The notes beneath the pieces are model-generated. The model searched no databases and was not told the DNA's origin. It saw only the letters and a program-made list of their open reading frames with translations. Source: Magnetococcales bacterium (GTDB lineage: Bacteria > Pseudomonadota > Magnetococcia > Magnetococcales > Magnetaquicoccaceae). Taken from it: a stretch of DNA of 64,000 nt. Below are positions 38,021-48,308 of the stretch, piece after piece. Numbering within the stretch: the stretch's first letter is position 1; every line of letters starts with the position of its first letter. The position numbers were made by a program, and so were the translations under genes. The stretch is from contig JADGAR010000010.1 in NCBI GenBank assembly GCA_015231915.1, positions 23,629 through 87,628 on the forward strand, given 5' to 3'.

Positions 38021-38336
38021 AAAGGGGCCTCCCTTCCTGAATGGCATGGGTGATGATGTGATTGGCCGAGTGTTGCCAACGCGCCACCTCGTCCCGGCTA
38101 TAAAGCAGGATATCCTTGGGATGGGGGAAGGAGGTCAGCTTTCGGCGAATTTTCTGCAACTCCTGCCATCTACTGCGCTTCTGAAAGCCATCCTCCACCA
38201 CTACCAACAGGTCAATATCCGAATCATCGTTGGCGTCGCCACGGGCATGGGAGCCGAACAGGATGATCCGTTCCGGGGCAACGGTTTCCACGATCAAGGC
38301 GCTCATGGCGACCAGGTCGACGTTGGTGAGAGTCAT
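38007..38336 (-). CDS. Minimal nucleotidyltransferase (MNT), antitoxin partner of HEPN
   Basis: A 109-residue nucleotidyltransferase of the pol-beta superfamily. The signature GSHARGDANDDSDIDLLV contains the GS motif and the D-x-D metal ligands. In characterised HEPN/MNT pairs the MNT adenylylates and so neutralises the HEPN toxin. GGAG lies about 7 nt upstream of the ATG. Promoter elements are not obvious in the short region up to the HsdS remnant. Confidence 0.88.
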   Translation of the reverse strand: MTLTNVDLVAMSALIVETVAPERIILFGSHARGDANDDSDIDLLVVVEDGFQKRSRWQELQKIRRKLTSFPHPKDILLYSRDEVARWQHSANHIITHAIQEGRPLYERP

Positions 38337-38370
38337 GGGACGCTCCGTTGCAACGTAGTCAGCCTTTCTG

Positions 38371-38604
38371 TCAACTGGCTGGGTTCACGCGCACTTTGAA
38401 AATATGGTTCTGATGAATGCAGGCTTCCACTTCTCCATGCCAGACTGCGCCACGGCCAAGCTTATCCGGATCGCCACCTTCAGTAAGTAAGAGATCACCA
38501 GACTTGAGAAGATATCTCTCCACGGCGGTTTCCAACACCTCAATATTCTGGACATCGTTCAGATCGATATGTCCGTCTTGAACATTGGCAACACGCAGTA
38601 TCAA
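38371..38604 (-). pseudogene. Fragment of a type I restriction specificity subunit (HsdS)
   Basis: The 77-codon frame contains LRVANVQDGHIDL, GDLLLTEGGDPDKLGRGAVW and CIHQNHIFKVRV, which belong to the target-recognition domain of HsdS proteins. The fragment lacks the rest of that domain, the second target-recognition domain and the conserved helices, and no hsdM or hsdR gene is present. It opens with a TTG only by accident, as the homology appears to run straight out of it. Its remnant status is clear. The region 38605-38740 beyond it carries only an AT-rich stretch and a hairpin. Confidence 0.75.
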
Positions 38605-38663
38605 TAATACAGAGATCTCAGAATAAATAACAAAAGAAATTCAATACACTCTATTACGTCGCC

Positions 38664-38693
38664 ATACCAACCAAGAGACTCTCGGTTTGGTAT
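38664..38693. repeat. Imperfect inverted repeat (hairpin)
   Basis: ATACCAA at 38664 pairs with TTGGTAT at 38687-38693, and the inner bases (CCAAGAG against CTCTCGG) extend it to about 14 pairs with one bulge and one mismatch around a tiny loop. There is no T-run on either side. It lies in an AT-rich strip next to the HsdS remnant, so it may mark a mobile-element end or recombination site. Confidence 0.4.
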
Positions 38694-38740
38694 ACGGTAT
38701 GATCAGCCGTCATCACACATCCTGACTCACAGCGTACTGA

Positions 38741-39076
38741 CTATTGCGCGCTCTCGAAGTCCAGGCCGATCCCCTTGACGTTGACACGCGCCACCTGACA
38801 GGGAAAAGAGACTTCGTAGGTGGTATTCCCCTCCTTCATCTCCAGAAACACCACCCCCTTGTCCCCGACCGCGCAGGGGTTCGAGGAGGTATCGGTCTCC
38901 ATGAAGGCCCCGCTCATGCTGACATCCACGGTAAAGCCCTCGATCACCTCGCCCAGGGCGATCTCCAGGCGCATGCGGGTATGAAAGGGAATGCGGGCCT
39001 CGGTGCGGGGACGGTCGGGCCGGACAGGGGGCGGGGGTGTGGTCGCTTGCGGAATCATGGGGCAGCCTGCATTCAT
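38741..39076 (-). CDS. PilZ-domain protein (c-di-GMP binding)
   Basis: A 111-residue stand-alone PilZ protein. The arginine motif RTEARIPFHTRMR and the DVSMSGAFME loop (D-x-S-x-x-G) form the c-di-GMP site, and GIGLDFE closes the beta barrel. The N-terminal tail is proline-rich. The first ATG is 39076, with a second at 39058; the spacing favours neither. It is followed by the PP2C regulator gene upstream on the same strand, which fits a signalling neighbourhood. Confidence 0.88.
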   Translation of the reverse strand: MNAGCPMIPQATTPPPPVRPDRPRTEARIPFHTRMRLEIALGEVIEGFTVDVSMSGAFMETDTSSNPCAVGDKGVVFLEMKEGNTTYEVSFPCQVARVNVKGIGLDFESAQ

Positions 39077-39173
39077 CCTGAAAGGTCGAGGAACTTATCA
39101 TGGATATTAGCATATCCGATGCCACTCCACAACAACCAAGTCCCCTGACCCGCCTGCTCCCACCACCCGACCA

Positions 39174-40313
39174 TCAAACACTCAATTCGATGAAAGTGAC
39201 ATCATCCTGCGGCGGCGCCTGCTGGAGATGACCATCAAGCAGCGTGAGCAACTCCTCCAATGCAACCTCGCCCGCATTCAATTGCAGGACAAAGGATTCC
39301 AGCCGCTCCATGCCGAACGGATTTTCCTGCGGATCCTCTGCCTCGATGATCCCATCCGAGTAAAGATAGAGCCGATCCCCCGCCTCCAGGGGGATGGCTT
39401 GCGCGGCCCGGTCACAATCCTGATGCTCGATGATGCCGAGCGGCAATAAGTGCTGAGAGCACAGATGGTCGTGAATGCGATTGCCCCTGACCAGGAGCGC
39501 GTCCGGCAAGGCTGCGTTCCACAACACGCCATGATCGCGTTGCGCATTCACTTCCAGCAGTATGGCAGCACAAAAAACCCCTGTAGGCATGCGCAAATAG
39601 AGCTGATGGTTGATTTCGGACAGGACGCACCCGCCGTGCTTGCCACGCTTGACCAGTTGATGAAAGATATAGGTGACCAAAGGACCGCCAATGGCGGCAG
39701 TGACGCCGTGGCCGGTAAAGTCCCCCAGAAAGATCATTTGCCGGCCATCCGGCGCAAAGGCGGAGAGCAATACATCGCCGGTGGTGATCTCCACGGGAGC
39801 GATCAAATGCCGCACATGCCGGGTATCGAAGAGGTCCGCATGGCGCATCTTGACGATCATGCTTTCCATCATCTCCCGCTCATCGAGCAGGTGCTGATTA
39901 TGTTCGTCCACGATGCGCTTGGCCTCGCTCAATGCCAGGTGGGTCCGGATGCGCGCCAGCACCACGGCTGGCGAGAACGGTTTGGCGATATAATCGACCG
40001 CACCAAGCCCCAGACCGTACACCTCGTCCGCTTCCTCCGATTTCGCGGTGATGAAGATGACCGGAATGGCCTTTGTCGCTTCATGCGCATGCAACTGTTG
40101 GCAGACCGCATAGCCGTCGAGTTCCGGCATCATCACATCCAGCAAAATCAGGTCTGGCATGGGTTGGACCAGGGCGGCCCGCATGGCGACCTTGCTATTA
40201 ATGACTGGTCGTACAATATAATATTTTTCAAGAAGATTTTTCAAAACAGTTATATTTTCCGGACCATCATCGACAATCATAATAATTTTTGTAGCATCAC
40301 GACCGACTTTCAT
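39174..40313 (-). CDS. Response regulator with PP2C (SpoIIE-type) phosphatase output
   Basis: A 379-residue protein. The N-terminal receiver has the acidic pair in [10 protein letters not shown] and the phosphorylated aspartate in [14 protein letters not shown] short helical linker leads to a SpoIIE/PP2C phosphatase with metal ligands in FLGDFTGHG and [11 protein letters not shown]. Such proteins dephosphorylate Ser/Thr-phosphorylated anti-anti-sigma factors; none is adjacent. It overlaps the end of the large hybrid kinase gene by about 17 nt, so the kinase is its likely phosphodonor. GGAGA upstream supports 40313; an ATG two codons earlier is too close to it. The receiver codons near 40190-40300 are visibly AT-richer than the rest. 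Confidence 0.9.
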   Translation of the reverse strand: MKVGRDATKIIMIVDDGPENITVLKNLLEKYYIVRPVINSKVAMRAALVQPMPDLILLDVMMPELDGYAVCQQLHAHEATKAIPVIFITAKSEEADEVYGLGLGAVDYIAKPFSPAVVLARIRTHLALSEAKRIVDEHNQHLLDEREMMESMIVKMRHADLFDTRHVRHLIAPVEITTGDVLLSAFAPDGRQMIFLGDFTGHGVTAAIGGPLVTYIFHQLVKRGKHGGCVLSEINHQLYLRMPTGVFCAAILLEVNAQRDHGVLWNAALPDALLVRGNRIHDHLCSQHLLPLGIIEHQDCDRAAQAIPLEAGDRLYLYSDGIIEAEDPQENPFGMERLESFVLQLNAGEVALEELLTLLDGHLQQAPPQDDVTFIELSV

Positions 40314-43300
40314 CTCCATTCTCCAACGGCATACCGACATCTTCCGCCCAGGCTTTCATGGCATGCATGCATCCGTCAAAATCATAAGTTCTCAGGTACG
40401 TCCTGAAGCGCTGCAACAATTCACGCTCCCGACGCCCTCCGGCAATCCGTTCCCACGCTACCAGTTCCTCCTCCACATCCATGTCGAACAGATGGAATTG
40501 CTTGTACAACGTCCTGCAAACAGGCGTCAAGGCGCTCCAATCCGTGACCCCATCCTCCAGCACCTCGACCGCCTCGACGCGGGGCGGCAGCGCCTGGTCC
40601 AACATCTCGCGCAGGAGATCCAGTTGCCGTGCGAACTGTTGCACCAAGGCACGCAACACCGTCTGATCCCCCTTTTCCCGCGTCGACCGTTCCACCTCCA
40701 GCGCGATTTGGCCCAAACGCTGGGCACCGACCATCTTGAGATGTCCCTTGAGGGTATGCGCGAGCCGTTCGAGGGAGTCGAGATCACCCGAGTCCAACTG
40801 ATGAGACATGGTTTGACCCGCGTCCTTCAACCTGTCGGCCAGCTTGCCGAGAACGTCCAGATACAACTCCACATTGTCCCCCATATGAATCATCCCGACC
40901 TGGGTATCCAGACCGGGCAGAGGGGGCAGACCCTCCGGGGTGCCCGTTGCCGCAACCGGTTCGGAAGGAGACGGCGGAAGCTCCTCCTGTGGCGCACCGG
41001 CAGGAGACCACTTGCTCAGCATGTCGAAAAACACGCGCGGATCGATGGGCTTGGCGATATAGTCGCTCATCCCCGCCGCCAGACACATTTCCCGGTCCCC
41101 GACCAGGGCATTGGCGGTCATGGCGATGATCGGCAGGTCACGAAACCGCTCCTGCTCGCGAATACGGCGGGTTGCCTCGTAACCATCCATCACCGGCATC
41201 TGCACATCCATCAGGACGATATCGAACGGTTGTGCCTGAATCTTCTCGATGGCCTCCAGGCCATGGTTGGCCACCTCCACCCGCATATCCGTCTGCCGCA
41301 GGAAGCCCAGCGCCACATCCCGATTGATGGCGTTGTCATCCACCAACAAAAGATTGCCTTTGAGCCGATGATGTCGGGTGGGTGGCTCGCTCCTGGGCTT
41401 GGGGTTCGGCATGAAGATTTCGGTGATGGTTTCCAGCAATGAGGAAGCCGTGACCGGTTTCCGCAGCAATTGCGGTTGGTGTTCCGGCATGGCGCTCTCG
41501 ACCTCCTCGTGCCCATAGGCGGTCAACAGAATCACCCGTGGTGCATGCTCCGCCAGTTCGGTGCGCAGGCAACGGATGGCCTCCATGCCATCCATGCCCG
41601 GCATGCGCCAATCCATGAGCACCAGATCGAACGGATCGTTGTCGGCGATGGCCTGTTTGACGCTTGCCACGGCCTGCCGGCCATTGTCGGCCTCGACCAC
41701 GCGGCACCTCCAGGGCAGCAGCATGTCACGGCAGACGCGGCGCGCCAGGGCATGGTCATCGGCGATCAGGATGCGCTTGCCTTCCAGGAACCGGGAATCC
41801 ACCTGCGGCTCGGAGAGAGGTGCGGATTTGGCATACGGAAAAACCAGTTGAAACTGGAATTGGCTGCCCAGACCGGGCGTACTGGTGACCACCAGACGGC
41901 CCCCCATTTTCTCCACGAGTTGCCGACTGATGGCCAACCCCAGACCGGTCCCGCCATAACGACGGGTGGTGGAGGCATCCGCCTGACTGAACGCCTGAAA
42001 CAGCCTCCCCATCTCCTCCCCGGTCATGCCGATGCCGGAATCGCGCACCGTGAAGACAATCGTGGCATGGGTGTCGTGGCGTTCCCGCAGGGCGATCCCG
42101 AAGCAGACCTCCCCGGCATCGGTGAATTTGACCGCGTTGGCCACCAGGTTGAGGAGGATCTGCCCCAGCCGCAAGGGATCCCCTTGCAGGGCGGGGATGT
42201 CGGGGTCCACCTCCACGATCAGTTCCAGGGGCTTGCCCTGGGTTTTGGGGGCCGCCATGGAGGTCACATGATCCGCCACCTTGTCCATGGAGAACGGAAT
42301 GCTTTCCAGGGTCAACCTGCCGGATTCGATCTTGGAAAAATCCAGGATATCGTTGATGATGTGCAGCAGCGACTGCCCGGCGTGCTCGATGCGCGTCAGG
42401 TAATGACGCTGTTGCGTGGTCAATCCGGTTTGCAGGGCCAGATGAATCATGCCGAGAATGGCATTCATGGGGGTACGGATTTCATGGCTCATATTGGCGA
42501 GAAACGCGGATTTGGCAACATTGGCGCTTTCCGCCAGACGGCGGGCATCGTGCAGCAAGGTCGTTTCCCGGTGCAACAGCAGATAATAGGCGATCATGAA
42601 AAGGCTGATCAGGATCAGGATCAGGATACCGAGCGACCTTTGTACATGCGCGTTCTTCTCCGGCTTCAGGACCATGAGGGTCCAGCCCGTCTCGTGAACC
42701 TCCGACCGACCTACAATAAAATGTTGATAATTGATCAAGATATGCACACCATCGAGCAACTCCCGTTCGAACAGCGGGGCCGTGCCGACCAGGGGACCGA
42801 ACTGTTTCGAGTCATGCAGTTGTTGCAGAGTCGCCGGGAGCACGGGCCACAAAGGGGTGGGGACGAATCCCTCCCGGTTGGACAACAAGGCGATGCCGTC
42901 CGGGCTGAGCAAAAAGAGATTTTCCCATTGCGAAAACCCCAGCGTATCGGGTGAAAGCGTCTTCTTGATCACCGCGACCCCCAGGATCTCTTTTCTTCCC
43001 TTGCCGTAAATCGGGGCGCTGGCATAGTATCCGGGTTCCCTGGAGGTGACGCCAAAGGCGAAATAATGCCCGTTCTGCCCGACGATGGCTTGCTGAAAAT
43101 AGGATCGAAAGCGGAAATTCTGGCCGACAAAGCTGGTCGGGGTATCCCGATTGGACGAAGTCAGCACCAAACCTGTCCGATCCATCAGATAGGCCACCCC
43201 CTTGACGGATGCCGCCATCTGATCGACCGCGAGATTGGCGAGGTCCCACTGCTCCGGGGAGAGAGGGGTGGTATCCAGCATGGCGTCCGTGATGCCGGCC

Positions 43301-44151
43301 AGGGCAATCACGCCACCGTTCACGGTGAAGATTTCATGGTTCAACCGGTTGACCAGACTGGCCAGTTGAACGCGCAATTCCCGGCTTTGTTCCCCCTTGA
43401 ACAGATTGCCAAGATAGTCCGTCAGCATCCACCCGCCGCCGACCAGGATCGCAAAACCGACCAGAAACACCCCCATGTAGCGCTTTTTGTATGCGTATCC
43501 GGTCGCCCCTGCGAAGGATGCGGCCATGGCGAACGCCATGCACCCACGCAGCAACTGGATGGGCAGACCGGTCCAGCCTGTAAAAATTTCCGTATTGATC
43601 AATGCGGAAACAAAAAACGTATTCGGAGGCGCAACCAAACCGCTGGCCAAGCCATATCCGAACAAAGCCACTGCGCCCAGACGCGACCAGATTCGACTCC
43701 ATGCTTCCGCCTGCGCAAACGTGCGCCACAAGAACCATGCCCCGATCACGCTGGCAGGCAGAGTGATACTATAACGGACCAGTGCATTGACATGATTGGC
43801 ATCGTAGGCTGCGATAATTAAAGATAAATAAATACCGGTCAATAATAAAAAATATTTTCTATACAAAGGGGAAATCAAGAAATCAACAGAAAATTTCGCC
43901 AACAACAGAAACGAAAAGACATGAACAGTCAGTCGCATGTTCGAAAACGCAGCAAGATCCCCCATCACCAGGGCCGCCAAATCCAACCACTCCCCAACCC
44001 CATGCGCCAAACCGAACCAGCCGAGCCATCGCCATGGAATGGAAGACTCTTCGTGCGTGGCAACGGTCATGCAGACCGCGCTCAGAATCAAAAAGCTCAA
44101 CCCATAAAAAAAATAAATCAGGTCAAGCTGCTCTGCCAAAATCTGAATCAT
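40297..44151 (-). CDS. Large hybrid sensor kinase: multi-TM, Cache-like sensor, HisKA-HATPase-REC-REC-Hpt
   Basis: A 1284-residue sensor kinase. About seven hydrophobic helices fill the first 240 residues, then comes a periplasmic Cache-like sensor domain (about 265-510) closed by another transmembrane helix. The HisKA box [13 protein letters not shown] has its histidine near 555. The ATPase domain ([18 protein letters not shown]) is followed by two receivers (aspartates in [10 protein letters not shown] near 847 and [10 protein letters not shown] near 981) and an Hpt domain with [10 protein letters not shown] near 1133. Having its own Hpt makes it a complete phosphorelay feeding the overlapping PP2C regulator. 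A TTG two codons upstream of the ATG is possible. The 43780-43900 stretch (membrane helices) is AT-rich. Confidence 0.92.
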   Translation of the reverse strand: MIQILAEQLDLIYFFYGLSFLILSAVCMTVATHEESSIPWRWLGWFGLAHGVGEWLDLAALVMGDLAAFSNMRLTVHVFSFLLLAKFSVDFLISPLYRKYFLLLTGIYLSLIIAAYDANHVNALVRYSITLPASVIGAWFLWRTFAQAEAWSRIWSRLGAVALFGYGLASGLVAPPNTFFVSALINTEIFTGWTGLPIQLLRGCMAFAMAASFAGATGYAYKKRYMGVFLVGFAILVGGGWMLTDYLGNLFKGEQSRELRVQLASLVNRLNHEIFTVNGGVIALAGITDAMLDTTPLSPEQWDLANLAVDQMAASVKGVAYLMDRTGLVLTSSNRDTPTSFVGQNFRFRSYFQQAIVGQNGHYFAFGVTSREPGYYASAPIYGKGRKEILGVAVIKKTLSPDTLGFSQWENLFLLSPDGIALLSNREGFVPTPLWPVLPATLQQLHDSKQFGPLVGTAPLFERELLDGVHILINYQHFIVGRSEVHETGWTLMVLKPEKNAHVQRSLGILILILISLFMIAYYLLLHRETTLLHDARRLAESANVAKSAFLANMSHEIRTPMNAILGMIHLALQTGLTTQQRHYLTRIEHAGQSLLHIINDILDFSKIESGRLTLESIPFSMDKVADHVTSMAAPKTQGKPLELIVEVDPDIPALQGDPLRLGQILLNLVANAVKFTDAGEVCFGIALRERHDTHATIVFTVRDSGIGMTGEEMGRLFQAFSQADASTTRRYGGTGLGLAISRQLVEKMGGRLVVTSTPGLGSQFQFQLVFPYAKSAPLSEPQVDSRFLEGKRILIADDHALARRVCRDMLLPWRCRVVEADNGRQAVASVKQAIADNDPFDLVLMDWRMPGMDGMEAIRCLRTELAEHAPRVILLTAYGHEEVESAMPEHQPQLLRKPVTASSLLETITEIFMPNPKPRSEPPTRHHRLKGNLLLVDDNAINRDVALGFLRQTDMRVEVANHGLEAIEKIQAQPFDIVLMDVQMPVMDGYEATRRIREQERFRDLPIIAMTANALVGDREMCLAAGMSDYIAKPIDPRVFFDMLSKWSPAGAPQEELPPSPSEPVAATGTPEGLPPLPGLDTQVGMIHMGDNVELYLDVLGKLADRLKDAGQTMSHQLDSGDLDSLERLAHTLKGHLKMVGAQRLGQIALEVERSTREKGDQTVLRALVQQFARQLDLLREMLDQALPPRVEAVEVLEDGVTDWSALTPVCRTLYKQFHLFDMDVEEELVAWERIAGGRRERELLQRFRTYLRTYDFDGCMHAMKAWAEDVGMPLENGDESRS

Positions 44152-44295
44152 TTCCAACCCCCTTCACCCCAGTGCACGACACAGACGATATGCCCGGCAC
44201 TGGCGTATAAAAGATCGCACCTCCCATGCCCATGGACCCCCTTCGCTTTACAGACGTGAACCGGCATCACCTCATCCTGACAAATAGCGCAATCC

Positions 44296-44644
44296 ATGGA
44301 CCACAACGCCTGCCAACCCGTTTGCCTGAAACGTTTGGCAATCCGGCTCAACAGCCGGATGAAACGCACGATAAAGGGGGTCGACGACGAGGTGCTGACC
44401 GCCTTCATGGATCACGACTGGCCGGGCAACGTGAGTCACCGGCAAACCCGCTCGCCCCTTGAAAAACATTGCACCGACCGGTGCACCAACGGACCAGGAG
44501 GCCATCCTGCAGACACTGACCGCATGCCGATGGCGCATCCAGGAAACCGCCCAACGACTCGGCATCAGCCGGAGCACGCTCTGGCGCCGCATGCAGGCCA
44601 TGGCGTTGCAGGATCAACCAAGACTCTTGGACACGATCTCGTAG
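44296..44644 (+). pseudogene. Decayed NtrC-type (sigma-54-dependent) regulator, C-terminal part
   Basis: Frame 1 from 44296 encodes LAIRLNSRMKRTIKGVDDEVL and MDHDWPGNV, the end of a sigma-54 AAA+ domain. Homology then moves to another frame from about 44459, which encodes DQEAILQTLTACRW and ETAQRLGISRSTLWRRMQ, a Fis-type helix-turn-helix. Between them about 30 nt replace the usual 40-60 residues, so there has been a deletion plus a frameshift. No AAA+ Walker motifs are found upstream; 44152-44295 holds nothing I can support. The 3' end overlaps pepN by 31 nt on the other strand. Confidence 0.6.
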
Positions 44645-47259
44645 GTATTGCGCGACAGCCCGGTCACCGCGACGATCCGGGAAAGCGCAGCATGCATGGC
44701 CTCCCGGCGCACCGGTTCGAAGCGGCGCCAACGGCTGAACACCCCGGCCAGTCGAGCGGCAATCTGCGGATTGTCGGGATCCAGCGCCAGGATCACCTCC
44801 TCGGCGAGACGATACCCCTCTCCGGAAGGGTCATGAAAGCGGGCGAGGTTCTGCCTGCAAAACGTCCCGATCACCGCGCGCACCCGGTTGGGATTGCGCA
44901 GTTGGAATTGCGGCTTGCGCATCAACTCCCGGACCCGCTCCACGGCACCCGGGACCGGGGCAGCGGCCTGAATGGCGAACCATTTGTCCAAAGCCAACGG
45001 ATTCTCCCTCCAGCGATTTTCCCATTCCGCCAGAATCCCCGGAGCCTCGGGACGATCCGCATGCACCAGAGGGATCATGGCGCCCAGCCGGTCGGTCATG
45101 TTGTCGGCCTCCCGCAGTTGCCGCACGGCCATTGCCGCCGGAAGATCGTTCTCCGGCAGGGCCATGAGATAGCCCAGGGCGAGATTCTTGAGGCTGCGGC
45201 GTCCGATGTCGTCCGGATTACGGCGATAGGGACCGGGGGTGAGATGGCGCTCGTATACCTGCATCAATCCCTCGCGAAAGGTCAGGGCGAGATGACGGCG
45301 CAACCCTTCGCGCGCCTGATGCAGGGCCTCGGGATCGGCAGGGGTCATCTTCTCCAGCAGGGGCGTCAGGCCAGGCAAGGTGAGGGCCAGGGCAATCAGC
45401 GCCGGTTCCAGACGCGACTCCTCCAGGGTGGCGGCAAAGGCGCGCAAAAAAAGCGCATGCGGGAGCGTGCCTCCGGCAGGATCCTGGGCGGCGCGCAGCA
45501 AAATGCGGGTCGCCAGCTCCTGACCGGCATCCCAGCGGTTGAAGGGGTTCTCCTCCGCACCCCACAAAAAGGCCAAATCCTCCTCGGCATAGGGCGCGCG
45601 CAGCTTGACCGGCGCGGAAAAGCCCCGCAACAGCGACGGGACCGGGGCATGCTCCAGGCCGGTGAAACGAAAACGATGGGTTGCCTGGGTCAATTCCAGC
45701 ACCATTTCCGACACCGCCTCCCCCCCCTCCAGGCACAAAGGCATGGGAGCACCGGTGACAGGGTCCAGCAAGGCCATGACGACCGGCATGTGGAAGGGGG
45801 GAGCGGGTTGCTCCTGGTTGGGGGCCTGACAGCGCTGCGAGATGACCAGGTCAAACGCCTGGGCAACAGGGTCGTGCTCCCACCCCACGGTCAGCTCCGG
45901 GGTGCCGGGGTAGCGGTACCAACGCATGAACTGGCTCAGATCCCGTTGCGAGGCGCTCTCCATGGCCGCGACGAAATCCTCCACGGTGACGGCCTGACCG
46001 TCGTGACGCGCAAAATAGAGGTCCATCCCCCGGCGAAAATGCTCCTTGCCGATGAGGATCTCCAGCATGCGAACCACCTCGCCCCCCTTGTTGTAGATGG
46101 TCGAAGTGTAAAAATTATTGATCTCCATATAGGTGTCGGGCCGCACCGGATGGGCGGTGGGGCCGTTGTCCTCCGGAAACTGGCCGGAACGCAGCTCGTT
46201 GACCGCACGGATGCGCTGCACCGAACGGGAGCCGACCTCGGCACTGAAACTCTGATCCCGGAAGATGGTCAGCCCCTCCTTGAGGCTGAGTTGAAACCAG
46301 TCCCGGCAGGTGATGCGGTTGCCGGTCCAGTTGTGAAAATATTCATGGGCGATGACGCTTTCGATCTCCTCGTAATTGGAGTCGGTGGCGATTTCCGGGT
46401 CGGCGAGGACGTACTGGGCGTTGAAGAGGTTGAGGCCCTTGTTCTCCATGGCCCCCATGTTGAAGTCGTTGACCGCCACGATCATGTAGAGGTCCAGGTC
46501 GTATTCCCGGCCAAAGCGCTGCTCGTCCCAGGTCATGGATTTTTGCAACGAGTCGAGGGCATGGCGGCATTTTGCACCGTTTTCCGGCTCCACCCAGACC
46601 TGCAAGGTCACCCGGCGTCCGGAGAGGGTGGTAAAAAAATCCTCCTGACAAACGAGTTCTCCGGCCACCAGACAGAAAAGATAACAAGGCTTCGGGAACG
46701 GGTCCTCCCAGAGGGCGTAGTGCCGGTTGCCGGGCCGCTCGCCACGCTCCTTGAGGTTGCCGTTGGCCAGCAATACCGGAGCGGCGCTCCGGTCCGCCTC
46801 GACGGAGACGGTGAAACGGGCCATCACGTCCGGACGATCCGGATAGAAGGTGATCTTGCGGAACCCCTCGGCCTCGCACTGGGTGCAAAAAAGGGAGCCG
46901 GAGCGATACAACCCCTCCAGGGAGAGGTTGGTTTCGGGATGGATGCGCACCTCGGTTTCCAACTCGAACACCGACGGCACTCCGGGAATGCGCAACCCCT
47001 CGCTGGTCAATTCGTAACGGTCGGCGGGCAACGCGACCCCGTCGAGACGCAGGGCGAGGAGTTCCAGCTCGCGACCATCCAGCCACAGGGTCTTATCCAA
47101 CGGGTCGGATGCGGCCTCCGGGTTGCATCGCATGGTCAGCCGGGCATGAACCAGGGCCTGATCGGCAAACAGCCGAAAATCGAGATGAACCTGATCCACC
47201 AGCCAGACGGGAGGGGTGTAATCGGCCAGGCGGGTGACGGTTTTGGGTTTGTCGCTCAT
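44614..47259 (-). CDS. pepN: Aminopeptidase N (M1 metallopeptidase)
   Basis: Zinc aminopeptidase of 881 residues removing N-terminal residues from peptides in the cytoplasm. GAMEN substrate motif (NMGAMENKGL) and the zinc site HEYFHNW followed by the glutamate in LKEGLT are intact. The N-terminal beta domain and the long C-terminal helical domain give the size typical of the gammaproteobacterial-type PepN. No signal peptide is present. The reverse end overlaps the decayed regulator. It is divergent from fcl across 93 nt. Confidence 0.95.
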   Translation of the reverse strand: MSDKPKTVTRLADYTPPVWLVDQVHLDFRLFADQALVHARLTMRCNPEAASDPLDKTLWLDGRELELLALRLDGVALPADRYELTSEGLRIPGVPSVFELETEVRIHPETNLSLEGLYRSGSLFCTQCEAEGFRKITFYPDRPDVMARFTVSVEADRSAAPVLLANGNLKERGERPGNRHYALWEDPFPKPCYLFCLVAGELVCQEDFFTTLSGRRVTLQVWVEPENGAKCRHALDSLQKSMTWDEQRFGREYDLDLYMIVAVNDFNMGAMENKGLNLFNAQYVLADPEIATDSNYEEIESVIAHEYFHNWTGNRITCRDWFQLSLKEGLTIFRDQSFSAEVGSRSVQRIRAVNELRSGQFPEDNGPTAHPVRPDTYMEINNFYTSTIYNKGGEVVRMLEILIGKEHFRRGMDLYFARHDGQAVTVEDFVAAMESASQRDLSQFMRWYRYPGTPELTVGWEHDPVAQAFDLVISQRCQAPNQEQPAPPFHMPVVMALLDPVTGAPMPLCLEGGEAVSEMVLELTQATHRFRFTGLEHAPVPSLLRGFSAPVKLRAPYAEEDLAFLWGAEENPFNRWDAGQELATRILLRAAQDPAGGTLPHALFLRAFAATLEESRLEPALIALALTLPGLTPLLEKMTPADPEALHQAREGLRRHLALTFREGLMQVYERHLTPGPYRRNPDDIGRRSLKNLALGYLMALPENDLPAAMAVRQLREADNMTDRLGAMIPLVHADRPEAPGILAEWENRWRENPLALDKWFAIQAAAPVPGAVERVRELMRKPQFQLRNPNRVRAVIGTFCRQNLARFHDPSGEGYRLAEEVILALDPDNPQIAARLAGVFSRWRRFEPVRREAMHAALSRIVAVTGLSRNTYEIVSKSLG

Positions 47260-47352
47260 GATGACTCAATCCGTGCTCTTTCGTTGATCCAATCCCTTAT
47301 GCTAGCATGTATCGAAAGTCAAAATCCATAATCAGCGGAGCACCGCACAAAG

Positions 47353-48291
47353 ATGGCCATCGACAAAAACGCCAAGATCTACGTCGCCGGACACCTGGGC
47401 CTGGTAGGCTCCGCCGTGACAAGACGCCTGCAAGCCGCCGGCTACCATCGCCTCCTCACCCGCACCCACCGGGAACTGGACCTGCTGGATCAACGGGCGG
47501 TGTACGACTTTCTCGAGCACGAAAAACCGGATTACCTCTTCATCCTGGCGGCAAAGGTGGGAGGCATCCAGGCCAACAACACCTTCCGGGCCGATTTCAT
47601 TCACCAGAACCTCGCCATCCAGAACCATCTGATCCACGGCGCCTTTCGTGCCGGGATCCACGACCTCTGTTTTTTCGGCTCCAGTTGCATCTATCCCAGA
47701 GAATGCCCGCAGCCGATCCGAGAGGAGTATCTGCTCACCGGCCCCCTGGAAAAGACCAACGAACCCTATGCCGTGGCCAAGATCGCCGGCATCAAGATGT
47801 GCGAGGGATACAACGCCCAGTACGGCACCCGTTATCTGTGCGTGATGCCCACCAACCTCTACGGCCCCAACGACCACTACGACCTGGCCAACAGCCATGT
47901 CCTGCCGGCCCTGATCCTCAAGATCCACCAGGCCAAGGCGCGCGGCGATGACGAACTGGTGGTCTGGGGCACCGGTCGGCCCAGACGGGAACTCCTCTAC
48001 TCCGACGACCTGGCCGATGCCTGCATCCGGCTCATGGAACTCGGCATCGGCTCCGGCATCTACAACATCGGCACCGGCGAGGACCACACCATCCTCGAAC
48101 TGGCCGAAACCGCCATGGAGGTAATCGGCTTCACCGGACGGATCGTCTTCGACACCGGCAAGCCGGACGGCACCCTGGTCAAGCGGTTGGATGTTTCGCG
48201 CATCACCGCGCTCGGCTGGCGGGCAACCACCCCCCTGCGGGAGGGAATCGCCCGGACCTACGCCGATTTTCTCGCCCATCTCCCCTCTTGA
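47353..48291 (+). CDS. fcl: GDP-L-fucose synthase
   Basis: Extended short-chain dehydrogenase that epimerises and reduces GDP-4-keto-6-deoxymannose to GDP-L-fucose. The N-terminal nucleotide site is [12 protein letters not shown], the catalytic serine is in FFGSSCIYP, and the tyrosine-lysine pair is in YAVAKIAG. The length of 312 residues is normal. It is directly followed by gmd, which makes its substrate, so the pair supplies GDP-L-fucose for a surface polysaccharide. The order fcl then gmd is the reverse of the common one. No glycosyltransferase lies beside them. Confidence 0.95.
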   Translation: MAIDKNAKIYVAGHLGLVGSAVTRRLQAAGYHRLLTRTHRELDLLDQRAVYDFLEHEKPDYLFILAAKVGGIQANNTFRADFIHQNLAIQNHLIHGAFRAGIHDLCFFGSSCIYPRECPQPIREEYLLTGPLEKTNEPYAVAKIAGIKMCEGYNAQYGTRYLCVMPTNLYGPNDHYDLANSHVLPALILKIHQAKARGDDELVVWGTGRPRRELLYSDDLADACIRLMELGIGSGIYNIGTGEDHTILELAETAMEVIGFTGRIVFDTGKPDGTLVKRLDVSRITALGWRATTPLREGIARTYADFLAHLPS

Positions 48292-48308
48292 TATCGAGAC
48301 GAATCACC

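Noticed and set aside
47284..47312. Possible sigma-70 promoter before fcl (TTGATC with an AT-rich segment 16-17 nt on)
   Set aside because: The -10 candidates match poorly and spacing is ambiguous, so I did not list it.
44296..47331. About 1000-codon plus-strand frame opposite pepN
   Set aside because: Only its first 50 codons resemble a real protein (the decayed regulator); the rest is the antisense shadow of pepN.
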